From Anaerolineales bacterium (lineage in GTDB: Bacteria; Chloroflexota; Anaerolineae; Anaerolineales; Villigracilaceae): DNA of 12,815 bases. Shown here in pieces: positions 5,525-12,815 of the stretch. The stretch spans positions 1 to 12,815 of the forward strand of contig JAICQC010000089.1 in the NCBI GenBank assembly GCA_025938055.1, given 5' to 3'. The position numbers were made by a program, and so were the translations under genes. The notes under the pieces are model-generated. The model was given only the letters and a program-made list of their open reading frames with translations, did not search any database and was not told the DNA's origin. The number at the start of each line of letters is the position of its first letter. Positions within the stretch are counted from its first letter, which is position 1.

Positions 5525-5545
5525 CTTAAGAAATACTTTCTTAAG
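5525..5545. terminator. Perfect hairpin over the acyltransferase stop codon
   Basis: CTTAAGAAA (5525-5533) and TTTCTTAAG (5537-5545) form a 9-base-pair stem with a 3-base loop. The acyltransferase stop codon (TTA on the + strand, 5541-5543) lies inside the right arm. It sits between convergent genes, where a bidirectional terminator would be useful, but it is A+T-rich and no T-run follows on either strand. Termination is possible but not shown. Confidence 0.35.
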
Positions 5546-7370
5546 GCTGTGTGTCGAGCTGCTGCCTGATCGCCTCGGTGTACGCCTCACTTCCCCGGTA
5601 ACTCAGGTGCGTCTGGTCGTCGATGAACCAGTTCTGGTGGCTATGTGCCAGCCCATCCCAATCGATCAACTCCGCTTGTGGCCAGCGTGCCACACCCTCG
5701 GCGAATTTCCTATTGATATAGTTTTCCCAGCCGATGGGTCGATGGACGTTGATGAAGATCACTCGTTCAATCTTATGAGCCAGCAAGGCATTCATGACCT
5801 CGTCGAACACTGGCTCCTCGAACGGGCGGTTGCTTCCAAGATGGATTACAACTACGCGTGAGAGATGTCCCTCCCTGTACAGTCTTTTGACCAGGGCAGG
5901 GACATCCTCCATTTTGCGTTTGCGTTCCGCGTCGATGTAAATATCCTCCCCAAGTACATCATCCATCATGGGCGCTGCGCCCTGCATGATCGAATCGCCG
6001 ATCAGCGTTACGCGGGGCAAGTCGATACTCGGTGTTGACGTCAGCGCCCAGGCTTTTTCAGTTGGCAGGGAAAGAGCTGATGGCGTCCTTGTGGGTGTTG
6101 GATCAATCGTATGTACCGCTGCTGTGCTTTGCGCAGTTGGAAGAATCGCCGGACTGGCATCGGCTGTGCCTTGATGAATCGATCCCTGCCAGATCAATAC
6201 CAGGCTGGCAGAAAGGATGCCCGCGCCAACCCCGACTCTTTGAGGAACAGACCATCTCTTGAATGATGCCTGCCAGGCGCGGATGCTTGTACCGAATCCC
6301 TGCTGCCGTACCGGCGTTTCGATCCAGCGATAGCTTAGTTCTGCAAGTATAAATGTAATAACCACTTGCGCTGCTCGAACGGGTAGATCGGGCAGTTGAA
6401 TGTCAATCCCGGGGCGTGACAACATAAAGACGGGCCAATGCCAGAGATAGATGCTGTAACTGCGTGAGCCGATCCAGCGCAGGACGGGTGTTTCGAGAAG
6501 TTTACTGATCCATGTCGCTGGACTTGACGCTCCAACGATCAACAGAGCGCTCGCCAGCGCAGTGATCAGGATTCCGCCGCGATACAAAAAGGCCTGAAAT
6601 TCGTTAAGTTTATTGTAGAGGATCATCAAAGCGAGCAGTCCCGCCCAGCCGAACATTTCCAATTTGAGGCGACTTGTGGTGTGTAAGCGTGAAGCAGTTC
6701 CAGGCGGCCAGAGCACCGACAGCATGGCTCCAACGAGGAAGCCGGTCGTGCGGGTGTCGGTCCCATAGTAGACCCGTATGGGGTCGGTTCCAGGAGAGTA
6801 GAGGAACGCCATCCACAGAGAGGATGCCGCAACCATAAGGGTTATCGCTGCCAGCAACGCATAACGTGAACTGTTCAGCGTGCGGAGCAGAATAAGCAGG
6901 AACAGGGGCCAGAGCAAATAGAACTGTTCCTCCACTGCGAGTGACCAGAGTTGTTGAAGAAGGGGAGGTCTTCCGAAGGCTTCGAAGTATGGAACTTCGC
7001 GAACAATGTACACCCAATTCGTTATATAGAATAAGGCAGCCGGAATATCCTCTTTCAGGCGTGGCAGGGCATCGCGTGCAAACATGATTGCCAGGAATGG
7101 CAAGGCAAGCAAGAGCAGCCACACGGCTGGCAAGAGCCTGCGGGCGCGGCGCAGCCAGAAATTCTTAAGATCGATCCTCTCGGTTGATTGCCATTCTGCC
7201 AGCAGGAGCGACGTGATCAGGAAACCGGAAAGCACAAAGAAGGTTTCCACGCCCAAAAATCCCCCGAGCGCCCAGGGAGAATTGGCATGGTAGAAGAGGA
7301 CAGCCATCACAGCCACGGCACGGATTCCGTCCAGGCCGGTAATGTAAGCCAGGCGATTTGCAGAGGTCAT
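5541..7370 (-). CDS. Acyltransferase 3 / SGNH fusion protein, OatA-like cell-envelope O-acetyltransferase
   Basis: The 609-residue protein has two parts. Residues 1 to about 390 form an acyltransferase family 3 membrane domain with about 10-11 helices: LAYITGLDGIRAVAVMAVLFYH with the conserved H28, FFVLSGFLITSLLL, FWLRRARRLLPAVW, and LWSLAVEEQFYLLWP. A Pro/Thr/Ser-rich linker (about 395-450) leads to an extracytoplasmic SGNH domain with block I GDSIMQGA (catalytic S460), block III HLGSNRP, and block V DDQTHLS (D585, H588). This is the arrangement of OatA, which moves acetyl groups across the membrane and O-acetylates MurNAc in peptidoglycan; related proteins modify O-antigens or secreted glycans. 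All catalytic residues are present, so it should be active; the acceptor is not certain. No Shine-Dalgarno precedes the ATG. It is divergent from the patatin gene across 131 bases. Confidence 0.92.
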   Translation of the reverse strand: MTSANRLAYITGLDGIRAVAVMAVLFYHANSPWALGGFLGVETFFVLSGFLITSLLLAEWQSTERIDLKNFWLRRARRLLPAVWLLLLALPFLAIMFARDALPRLKEDIPAALFYITNWVYIVREVPYFEAFGRPPLLQQLWSLAVEEQFYLLWPLFLLILLRTLNSSRYALLAAITLMVAASSLWMAFLYSPGTDPIRVYYGTDTRTTGFLVGAMLSVLWPPGTASRLHTTSRLKLEMFGWAGLLALMILYNKLNEFQAFLYRGGILITALASALLIVGASSPATWISKLLETPVLRWIGSRSYSIYLWHWPVFMLSRPGIDIQLPDLPVRAAQVVITFILAELSYRWIETPVRQQGFGTSIRAWQASFKRWSVPQRVGVGAGILSASLVLIWQGSIHQGTADASPAILPTAQSTAAVHTIDPTPTRTPSALSLPTEKAWALTSTPSIDLPRVTLIGDSIMQGAAPMMDDVLGEDIYIDAERKRKMEDVPALVKRLYREGHLSRVVVIHLGSNRPFEEPVFDEVMNALLAHKIERVIFINVHRPIGWENYINRKFAEGVARWPQAELIDWDGLAHSHQNWFIDDQTHLSYRGSEAYTEAIRQQLDTQP

Positions 7371-7501
7371 AAGGATATGGACAAAGTATTCAAAAATGAG
7401 TTTACGTTGCAGTCCATGGAAATATTAAGTCTTTATGCGCACTCAAAGGTATTGAGATAACGGCATGAAGTATAGCATAACAGGAGGTTCAGAGAACAAT
7501 T

Positions 7502-8395
7502 ATGGATATTACATTAGCATTAGGCGGCGGTGGAGCCAAGGGTAATTCACACATCGGTGTGATCCGCCGCCTCGAAAAGGAAGGGTTTCAAATCAAAGCG
7601 GTTGCCGGGACCAGCTTTGGGGGATTGATCGCTGTCCTGTATGCAATGGGGTACTCCGCGGACAAAATGGAAGAACTGTTCGCTTCGGCGGACCAGACCC
7701 AGTTCTACGGTCATGCACCGGACGATGGTCCTTCACTGATCGGGCTGGCGGGAGTGACCCGTCTTTTGGAGGAACAGCTCGGAGATCGCACCTTCGAAGA
7801 TCTCAAATTGCCCTGCGTCGTCACTGCCGTCGATCTAAAGAGCGGCAAGGAAGTTCTGCTATCGAAGGGACGTCTGGTAGATGCCATGCTTGCTACCATT
7901 GCAATGCCGGGAGTCTTCCCCGCCCGCTACATCGACGGTCTCGAACTCGTCGATGGTGGAACGCTGGACCCTGTCCCGGTGGCGCCTGCCCGCATGCTCG
8001 CGCCCAAGCTGCCGGTCGTGGCGGTCGTGCTGACGATGCCCATGGGGGTTCCCGCGCAGTCATGGCGGATTCCGTTCCAGAAATACTGGGCGGGAAGAAT
8101 CGTTTCCCGTCTATTAAGCAAAATGCGTTACGATTCGGTCTGGGACATCTTCTCGCGTTCACTTGACATTACCTCGCGTGCCATGACACAATACCGCCTC
8201 GAAGTGGACCGCCCGGAAGTCATCATTCGCCCCCAAGTGTATGAGATCGATACGCTGGATGTTGTGGACGTCCGTGAAGTTGCGAAACGAGGCGAGGCAG
8301 CCGTCGAAGCGGCACTGCCTCAGCTTCGCAGCTTGTTCACATGGCGTAACCGCTGGCGCCGCAGTTTCGGAGTCTATAACCATAGGAGTCTCTAA
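7502..8395 (+). CDS. Patatin-like phospholipase (RssA-type)
   Basis: The 297-residue protein has the full patatin signature. The oxyanion-hole glycines are in LALGGGGAKGNSHIGV (residues 5-20), the nucleophile S38 is in GTSFG, and the catalytic Asp D151 is in LVDGGTLDPVPV, giving a Ser-Asp dyad. It is close in length and pattern to RssA-like serine hydrolases, which cleave acyl chains from phospholipids or other acyl esters. There is no signal peptide, so it should act in the cytoplasm or at the inner membrane face. The C-terminal part has a basic stretch (TWRNRWRRSFG) that could touch membrane lipids. AGGAGG (7482-7487) is 14 bases from the ATG, longer than usual. The stop codon TAA abuts the ATG of the next gene, so the pair is translated from one message. 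Confidence 0.92.
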   Translation: MDITLALGGGGAKGNSHIGVIRRLEKEGFQIKAVAGTSFGGLIAVLYAMGYSADKMEELFASADQTQFYGHAPDDGPSLIGLAGVTRLLEEQLGDRTFEDLKLPCVVTAVDLKSGKEVLLSKGRLVDAMLATIAMPGVFPARYIDGLELVDGGTLDPVPVAPARMLAPKLPVVAVVLTMPMGVPAQSWRIPFQKYWAGRIVSRLLSKMRYDSVWDIFSRSLDITSRAMTQYRLEVDRPEVIIRPQVYEIDTLDVVDVREVAKRGEAAVEAALPQLRSLFTWRNRWRRSFGVYNHRSL

Positions 8396-8620
8396 ATGAG
8401 AGATTTGCGTGAGTATGCAAAACAGACCAACGTTCGTCTGGCGTTGGGCGTTTTCATCCTGCTTTTTGTTGTGGGAGTCGTATTGGTCTGGCTAATCTAT
8501 GGCGGGAACGCAGCCGGGATGGCATTCACCTGCCTGTTGGCAGCGCTCTTCCCCGTCATCCTGATCCTCTTTATTTTCGTCGCCATCGAATGGATCCTGA
8601 AACATGCCCGACCCAAATAG
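8396..8620 (+). CDS. Small membrane protein with two transmembrane helices
   Basis: This 74-residue protein has a charged N-terminus (MRDLREYAKQTNVR), two hydrophobic helices (about residues 15-36 and 42-67) and a basic tail (KHARPK). I do not recognise a named family. Its ATG follows the patatin stop with no gap, with AGGAG (8384-8388) inside the patatin gene at 7 bases. Its 3' end overlaps the next gene by 17 bases. Such coupling suggests stoichiometric or local assembly with its neighbours; it could anchor or regulate one of the two soluble hydrolases, but that is inference. Confidence 0.8.
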   Translation: MRDLREYAKQTNVRLALGVFILLFVVGVVLVWLIYGGNAAGMAFTCLLAALFPVILILFIFVAIEWILKHARPK

Positions 8621-9305
8621 CACCTCCCTGATCAACTTCCAGGATTGGACTCTGCGCATCCGTGAATCGGCGCAGCCTTCGCCGCGTTTAATGCTGTTGA
8701 TTCACGGTCTTACCGGCGACGAAAACTCGATGTGGGTCTTCGCGCAGAATCTGCCCTCTGAGTACTGGATGGTGGCGCCGCGCGCGCCCCATCCATCGCA
8801 GATGGAGCAGGGAGGATATTCCTGGAACCCGGCTCGGGGCGAAGATGTTGATCGCCCTACCTTCGAACAGTTGGAGCCTGCTGCCGAGGCATTGATCCGC
8901 CTGGTGGATGACTATTCAGCTTCGGCTGGGTTGGAGGCGAACACCTTTGATGTAATGGGGTTCAGCCAGGGCGCGGCGATGTGCAGCACCCTGGCATTCC
9001 TGTATCCGCAGCGAATCCGAAGGGTGGGGATCCTTGCGGGGTTTGTTCCGGGCGGGTTAGAAGAGCGCCTCTCACAGCGTCCATTGGAGGGAAAGCCCTT
9101 TTTTGCCGCGCATGGCACCAGGGATGAAACAGTGACAATCGACGTTGCCCGCGCATCTATGGAGATCCTCGAGCAGGCAGGTGCGAAAGTCACTTTTTGC
9201 GAAGACGACGTTGGACACAAGGTCAGTGCCGCCTGCCTGCGCGCCTTGAAAAGTTTCTTCTCAGACATGCGAAGCGCGCCGCATAGCGGCAGCGTGGACA
9301 AGTGA
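8604..9305 (+). CDS. Alpha/beta hydrolase, phospholipase/carboxylesterase family
   Basis: The 233-residue protein fits the Abhydrolase_2 phospholipase/carboxylesterase group (acyl-protein-thioesterase-like). The strand LMLLIHGLTGDENS gives the oxyanion HG motif. The nucleophile S121 is in GFSQGA, the acid D174 is in AHGTRDETV, and H205 is in DDVGHKVS, so the triad is complete and in family order. The usual PRAPH and the W in the SWNP loop are also present. It likely hydrolyses short acyl esters, lysophospholipids or thioesters in the cytoplasm; the substrate is unknown. Its start overlaps the membrane-protein gene by 17 bases, so translation is probably coupled. Together with the patatin it gives a two-hydrolase unit, in which a lysophospholipase step after a phospholipase step is plausible. 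Confidence 0.9.
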   Translation: MPDPNSTSLINFQDWTLRIRESAQPSPRLMLLIHGLTGDENSMWVFAQNLPSEYWMVAPRAPHPSQMEQGGYSWNPARGEDVDRPTFEQLEPAAEALIRLVDDYSASAGLEANTFDVMGFSQGAAMCSTLAFLYPQRIRRVGILAGFVPGGLEERLSQRPLEGKPFFAAHGTRDETVTIDVARASMEILEQAGAKVTFCEDDVGHKVSAACLRALKSFFSDMRSAPHSGSVDK

Positions 9306-9382
9306 AGCAGTCCTAGGGATTAATCACTTCTCACCCGGATGTTGACTAGCCTCTTGTTTGCAGTTATCCTTATATTCATAAA

Positions 9383-9455
9383 GTAGTAACGGCTTTAGCC
9401 GTTTAAGAGCGACTGCACCTGTGCTGAGGGACGGTGTCAGGAAAGTCGCTACTAC
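9383..9455 (+). repeat. Structured repeat able to fold as a three-way junction
   Basis: Outer arms GTAGT (9383-9387) and ACTAC (9451-9455) enclose two hairpins: AACGGC-TTTA-GCCGTT (9388-9403) and AGCGACT (9408-9414) with AGTCGCT (9444-9450). Inside the latter, CACC and GGTG extend the stem. All arms are perfect complements, which is unlikely by chance in 73 bases. I recall similar 'AACGGCTTTAGCCGTT ... AGTCGCTACTAC' elements dispersed in Anaerolineae-type genomes, but could not search. It ends 17 bases before the transpeptidase ATG, so it occupies that gene's leader. The remainder of 9306-9472 shows no gene. Confidence 0.55.
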
Positions 9456-9472
9456 ACTCTACGGTGTAATCA

Positions 9473-10615
9473 ATGAATCAAAACCTCTCCCGTCGTGACT
9501 TCCTCAAACTTGCAGGTGTTGGTCTGGGGGCACTAGCGTTCCGCCCGTATAAGCCATTCGGTCTGGAATATTTGTCTATCCCCAGGCGACTGCCTGAATT
9601 CCCCGCCAGTGACATCATTGGACGCACGGTAGACCCCGATATCAATCTTCGCAGCACTCCCTCAGATGACCCGAACAATGTGATCGGCAAATTAGGCGCG
9701 GACGAATTGCTAGAATGGGGACGCCAGGTTGTAGGTAGCGTAACCGGCTTAACCAACCAGCGCTTCGTGGAAACCCCGAATGGTTATATTTATGCCTCAG
9801 TTCTCCAGCCCACTCGCAATCTCCCAAATACACCGATTAACGAGATGCCTGCCGGGCAGCCGGGCTTTTGGGCAGAAGTGACCGTTCCCTATATTGATCT
9901 GGCTCATGATGGTGTGGTTGCATCGCCATGGATGCAGAGCAACATCGAATTTAACTTTCCGCCGCGTCTGTATTATGGACAGGTCGTGTGGATCGATCAG
10001 ATTCGTTCGGAGAATGGTTTTGTCGAATATCGCTGGAACGAGGATGCTCCTCATGGTTACGGGTATGGCGCCTCCGGTGAGTTCTTTTGGGGGGATGGCG
10101 CTGGACTCAAAGTGCTAACCGATGCAGATGTTGCACCCATCAGTCCAGATATTGATCCGGCTGAGAAAAGGATCGAAGCCAATCTGGACTATCAGACTTT
10201 ATCCTGTTACGAAGGAAGTAACGAGGTTTATTTCTGCCGCATCTCCAGCGGTTTAGGCATCGACCTTGGTACCGGCCAGCCAAGCGATGAGCTTGCTACA
10301 CCGGTGGGCAATCTGCTGACGCACTGGAAGATCATCTCGCTTAATATGACGGCGGGCACATTCCAATCTGGATATTCGACACCTGCGGTACCCTGGTCAA
10401 CGATGGTCAGTGGTGACGGAGTCGCCATCCATGGCGCGTTCTGGCATAACGCGTTCGGCGAAAAGCGTTCGCACGGCTGTATTAATGTCACACCCGAGGA
10501 TGCGAAATGGATCTTCCGCTGGACGACTCCTCATGTGTCCCTGGCGCAAAGTGAACTGCGCATGTCTCTGCCGGATCATGGGACAATCGTGGTGAGCACG
10601 GAAACTCAGTTCTAA
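9473..10615 (+). CDS. L,D-transpeptidase (YkuD domain) with Tat signal peptide
   Basis: This 380-residue protein starts with a twin-arginine signal: SRRDFLKLAGVGLGALAF (residues 6-23). Residues about 45-112 resemble a bacterial SH3-like domain (DIIGRTVDPDINLRSTPS...NGYIYASVLQP). The C-terminal half is a YkuD L,D-transpeptidase domain with H320 in IHGAFWHN and the catalytic site RSHGCINVTPEDA with H334 and nucleophile C336. Such enzymes form 3-3 cross-links in peptidoglycan or attach proteins to it, acting outside the cytoplasmic membrane. The start has only a weak GGTG at 9463-9466 and a structured repeat just upstream. The CcdA-like gene follows after 15 bases. CcdA-type carriers can keep exported cysteine enzymes reduced, so the active-site Cys offers a possible functional link; this is inference. 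Confidence 0.92.
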   Translation: MNQNLSRRDFLKLAGVGLGALAFRPYKPFGLEYLSIPRRLPEFPASDIIGRTVDPDINLRSTPSDDPNNVIGKLGADELLEWGRQVVGSVTGLTNQRFVETPNGYIYASVLQPTRNLPNTPINEMPAGQPGFWAEVTVPYIDLAHDGVVASPWMQSNIEFNFPPRLYYGQVVWIDQIRSENGFVEYRWNEDAPHGYGYGASGEFFWGDGAGLKVLTDADVAPISPDIDPAEKRIEANLDYQTLSCYEGSNEVYFCRISSGLGIDLGTGQPSDELATPVGNLLTHWKIISLNMTAGTFQSGYSTPAVPWSTMVSGDGVAIHGAFWHNAFGEKRSHGCINVTPEDAKWIFRWTTPHVSLAQSELRMSLPDHGTIVVSTETQF

Positions 10616-10630
10616 GGCAAAAGGAATTGC

Positions 10631-11356
10631 ATGGACATCGCACAGGTAACCATAGGACTAGCATTTTTAGCGGGATTGGCATCCTTCCTATCTCCTTGTG
10701 TGTTTTCCTTGGTCCCGGCTTATATCGGGTATCTTGGCGGGCGCGCCGCGGGCGGCGAGGTAACTGAGAACAACCGCTTCATCACGTTCACACACGGACT
10801 GGCGTTCGTGCTCGGATTCAGCGTTGTTTTTATTACGCTGGGCGTTGCCACCTCGGCATTTGGGCGGCTGCTGTTCGACTTGCGCTTCCTGCTCTCCAAG
10901 GTGGGGGGAATCATCGTCATCATCTTTGGCTTGCATATGATCGGTGTCTTCCGCATCCCGTTCCTGGAATACGATACACGCGTGCAGCAAATGCCCGACC
11001 GTAAATGGGGGTATCTTTCCTCCGCGCTGATGGGCGTCTTTTTCTCGGCAGGCTGGGCACCCTGTGTGGGACCGGTGCTGGGCGCGATCCTGACGCTGGC
11101 GTTGAATGGCGGCTCGGTCTCAACAGGTGTTTCGCTGCTTTCAGCCTACTCCGCCGGACTGGCAATTCCCTTCCTGATCGCGGCGCTGGGGGTTGGGTGG
11201 GTTTCGATCACGTTGCGCAAATATGGCAAGGTCATGCACTACATCGAGATCGGCATGGGAGTTGTGCTGGTGATCCTTGGTATTATGCTGTTTGCCGGCG
11301 TTTTCGAGTTGATCGCTCAAAGAGCTCAGTTTTTCTGGATTGACTTCGGTTTATAG
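10631..11356 (+). CDS. ccdA: CcdA/DsbD-type transmembrane thiol-electron carrier
   Basis: The 241-residue protein matches CcdA, the membrane core related to the central part of DsbD, with about six helices. The two redox cysteines are C23 in FLSPCVFSLVPAYIGY and C145 in GWAPCVGPVLGA, both in conserved Pro-Cys contexts. CcdA passes electrons from cytoplasmic thioredoxin across the membrane to extracytoplasmic thioredoxin-like proteins, in cytochrome c maturation and other thiol-reducing pathways. No ResA or other cytochrome c genes are visible here. AAAGGAA (10619-10625) supports the ATG. It lies 15 bases after the transpeptidase gene and 16 bases before the glutaredoxin-DUF2085 gene, so all three are probably co-transcribed. 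Confidence 0.92.
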   Translation: MDIAQVTIGLAFLAGLASFLSPCVFSLVPAYIGYLGGRAAGGEVTENNRFITFTHGLAFVLGFSVVFITLGVATSAFGRLLFDLRFLLSKVGGIIVIIFGLHMIGVFRIPFLEYDTRVQQMPDRKWGYLSSALMGVFFSAGWAPCVGPVLGAILTLALNGGSVSTGVSLLSAYSAGLAIPFLIAALGVGWVSITLRKYGKVMHYIEIGMGVVLVILGIMLFAGVFELIAQRAQFFWIDFGL

Positions 11357-11372
11357 GACCTGATTATCCCTT

Positions 11373-12398
11373 ATGCTTACCGTCACACTTTACACGCGCA
11401 AAGATTGCCAGCCGTGCGAGCAGGCAAAAACCGACCTGGAATCCATTCAGGAGAAATATCCACATCGCCTTGTTGAAATTGATGTAGATAGTGACCCGGG
11501 ACTCCAAAAAAGATATCTGGCAGATGTCCCGGTGGTGGAAGTGGGACCTTATGCCCTCAAAGCGCCATTCGATAAACAGAAACTGATGATGACGCTTGGC
11601 GCGGCGGGTGACCGACGCGGTCAGCTCGACAAGCTGGGGCGTGAGGATCATTACGACCGCGTCCGGCGCGGGCAGACGATCAGTGGCGGCGACCGGTTAA
11701 TGAACTGGATATCACGGCATTACCTCGCCGTCGTCAACCTGTTCATGTTGCTATATTTTGGTTTGCCCATCCTCGCGCCGGTGCTAATGAAGGCAGGTGC
11801 TACACTTCCGGCAAATGTGCTCTACACGATCTACAAGCCGCTTTGTCACCAGTTCGGTTTTCGATCCTTCTTCCTGTTTGGCGAGCAGGCATACTATCCG
11901 CTGGCAGAGGCAGGCATCTCAGGTGTGAAAACATTCGAGCAGGTGACCGGGTTCGAGGATCTCGATAACCCGGCAGCCTTTTCCCGCTTTGAAGCGCGCC
12001 AATTTACAGGCAACGAAGCGGTTGGTTATAAGATAGCGTTGTGTGAACGCGACATGGCGATCTATGGCTCGATCCTGCTCTTTGGGCTTGTCTACGCCGC
12101 TACAGGGCGGCGCCCGAAACCCCTTCACTGGACCTTGTGGATACTGATCGGGATGGGTCCGATCGGGCTGGATGGATTCTCGCAACTATTCAGCCAGATG
12201 GACTGGCCCTGGCTGGCTTCCATCCTTCCCTATCGCGAGAGCACTCCACTTTTGCGTGTGCTCACCGGTGGACTCTTCGGTCTCACTACAGCCTGGTTTG
12301 CCTACCCCTACATGGAAGAATCGATGGCGGAGACGCGCCAGTTCTTTATCAAAAAGTTTGCCTCCATAAGGCAGAATAATTTATCTTCAGCCTCCTAG
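11373..12398 (+). CDS. Glutaredoxin-like domain fused to DUF2085 membrane domain
   Basis: This 341-residue protein joins two parts. Residues 1 to about 80 are glutaredoxin-like: strand LTVTLYTRKDCQPC with redox pair C12/C15 and the cis-Pro region DVPVVEV (P53). From about residue 108 on is a DUF2085 membrane domain: a helix LAVVNLFMLLYFGLPILAPV, the motif YKPLCHQFGFRSFFLFG (C158, H159), the motif CERDMAIYGSILLFG (C224, D227), and GPIGLDGFSQLF. The Cys/His residues in the two DUF2085 motifs could bind metal or be redox-active; the family has no established function. It follows ccdA by 16 bases, which suggests a shared thiol-redox task. A weak AGGA at 11355-11358 is 14 bases from the ATG. One continuous reading frame with no internal start favours a true fusion rather than two genes. 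Confidence 0.85.
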   Translation: MLTVTLYTRKDCQPCEQAKTDLESIQEKYPHRLVEIDVDSDPGLQKRYLADVPVVEVGPYALKAPFDKQKLMMTLGAAGDRRGQLDKLGREDHYDRVRRGQTISGGDRLMNWISRHYLAVVNLFMLLYFGLPILAPVLMKAGATLPANVLYTIYKPLCHQFGFRSFFLFGEQAYYPLAEAGISGVKTFEQVTGFEDLDNPAAFSRFEARQFTGNEAVGYKIALCERDMAIYGSILLFGLVYAATGRRPKPLHWTLWILIGMGPIGLDGFSQLFSQMDWPWLASILPYRESTPLLRVLTGGLFGLTTAWFAYPYMEESMAETRQFFIKKFASIRQNNLSSAS

Positions 12399-12436
12399 AA
12401 AACTAAAACAACGCATTCGTTTAGAGGTTGCTCAGC

Positions 12437-12815
12437 ATGGCATTTGTTCAGCATAACGGAATCCGTTATTTTCAATTTGAATCGATCCAGACCCGGCACG
12501 GTTTGTTTACGCGGCATGGCGGCGTCAGCCCGGACCCCTGGGGTTCACTGAACGTTGGCGGGACTGTGGGTGATGACCTGGCGCGGGTCCGTGAGAACCG
12601 CCTCCTTTCGTTCGAAGCCCTGGGCTGTGAGCCGGACACAATGTTCGACGTGTGGCAGGTCCACAGCGCAGATGTGGTCTGCGCGCACGCACCGAGGCCC
12701 CTGGATGAATCCTATCGCCAGGCAGACATTATTCTGACGGATACACCCGACGTCAGCCTCTTCATGCGCTTTGCAGATTGCGTGCCGATCCTCCTGCATG
12801 ACCCGCGCCAGGGAA
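12437..12815 (+). CDS. YfiH / polyphenol oxidase (laccase-domain, Cu-oxidase_4) family protein, 3' end outside window
   Basis: The visible 126 residues match the YfiH/LACC1 family. FTRHGGVSPDPWGSLNVGG (about residues 24-42) is the typical N-terminal motif, WQVHSADV holds the metal-ligand-type H76, and FADCVPILLHDP holds C115. The rest of the domain, including the last ligand His, lies beyond the window. Older annotation calls this family polyphenol oxidase; studied members act as purine nucleoside phosphorylases or adenosine deaminases, and some affect peptidoglycan precursor editing. GAGGT (12424-12428) supports the ATG at 12437. It follows the glutaredoxin-DUF2085 gene by 38 bases on the same strand and may belong to the same transcript. 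Confidence 0.9.
   Translation, partial: MAFVQHNGIRYFQFESIQTRHGLFTRHGGVSPDPWGSLNVGGTVGDDLARVRENRLLSFEALGCEPDTMFDVWQVHSADVVCAHAPRPLDESYRQADIILTDTPDVSLFMRFADCVPILLHDPRQG

Noticed and set aside
6610..7122. 170-residue - strand ORF inside the acyltransferase gene
   Set aside because: It is an out-of-frame shadow of the 609-residue protein, whose motifs are intact throughout.

Overview
The window looks like chromosomal DNA from a free-living bacterium of the phylum Chloroflexota, probably class Anaerolineae. This is an inference from protein content: lipoproteins with Thr/Pro-rich stalks and an NBR1/FW-type Ig-like domain, a glutaredoxin-DUF2085 fusion beside CcdA, an OatA-like acyltransferase, and YfiH. 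No rRNA or other taxonomic marker is present.

Region 1 (about 1-2480) differs from the rest. It is visibly more A+T-rich and holds small, unrelated, single-gene units, all on the + strand: the C-terminal end of an unidentified protein (1-132), a DUF1801 protein (456-908), a SnoaL-like ester cyclase (1114-1560) and an AHSA1/SRPBCC protein (1941-2369). After each gene lies a structured element with integron attC features: R''-type GCCCAAC on the left, R'-type GTTAGGC or GTTGGGC on the right, and inverted repeats between. I read this as a gene-cassette array without a visible integrase (a CALIN). Two attC-like sites are complete (268-327 and 1609-1793) and two are decayed halves (973-1038 and 2434-2480). 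The first full cassette carries a good sigma70-type promoter (365-393).

Region 2 (2585-5370) holds a class V aminotransferase of the isopenicillin-N epimerase-like group, possibly read from a leaderless mRNA, and then two lipoprotein genes. The second lipoprotein has an NBR1-type Ig-like domain and a hairpin-rich leader.

Region 3 (5371-9305): a short element with terminal inverted repeats (5409-5515) separates the lipoproteins from a convergent gene for a 609-residue acyltransferase-SGNH protein on the - strand. Divergent from it is a tight three-gene unit: a patatin-like phospholipase, a two-helix membrane protein and an alpha/beta-hydrolase of the phospholipase/carboxylesterase family. The genes abut or overlap.

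Region 4 (9306-12815) begins with a compact repeat that can fold as a three-way junction (9383-9455). Then comes a probable operon: a Tat-exported L,D-transpeptidase, a CcdA-like membrane electron carrier, a glutaredoxin-DUF2085 membrane fusion, and the start of a YfiH/laccase-domain gene that runs off the window. The common theme of regions 2-4 is the cell envelope: lipoproteins, O-acylation, cross-linking, lipid or ester hydrolysis, and thiol redox across the membrane. The best leads are the integrase-less cassette array, the CcdA/Grx-DUF2085 pair, and the two structured repeats.
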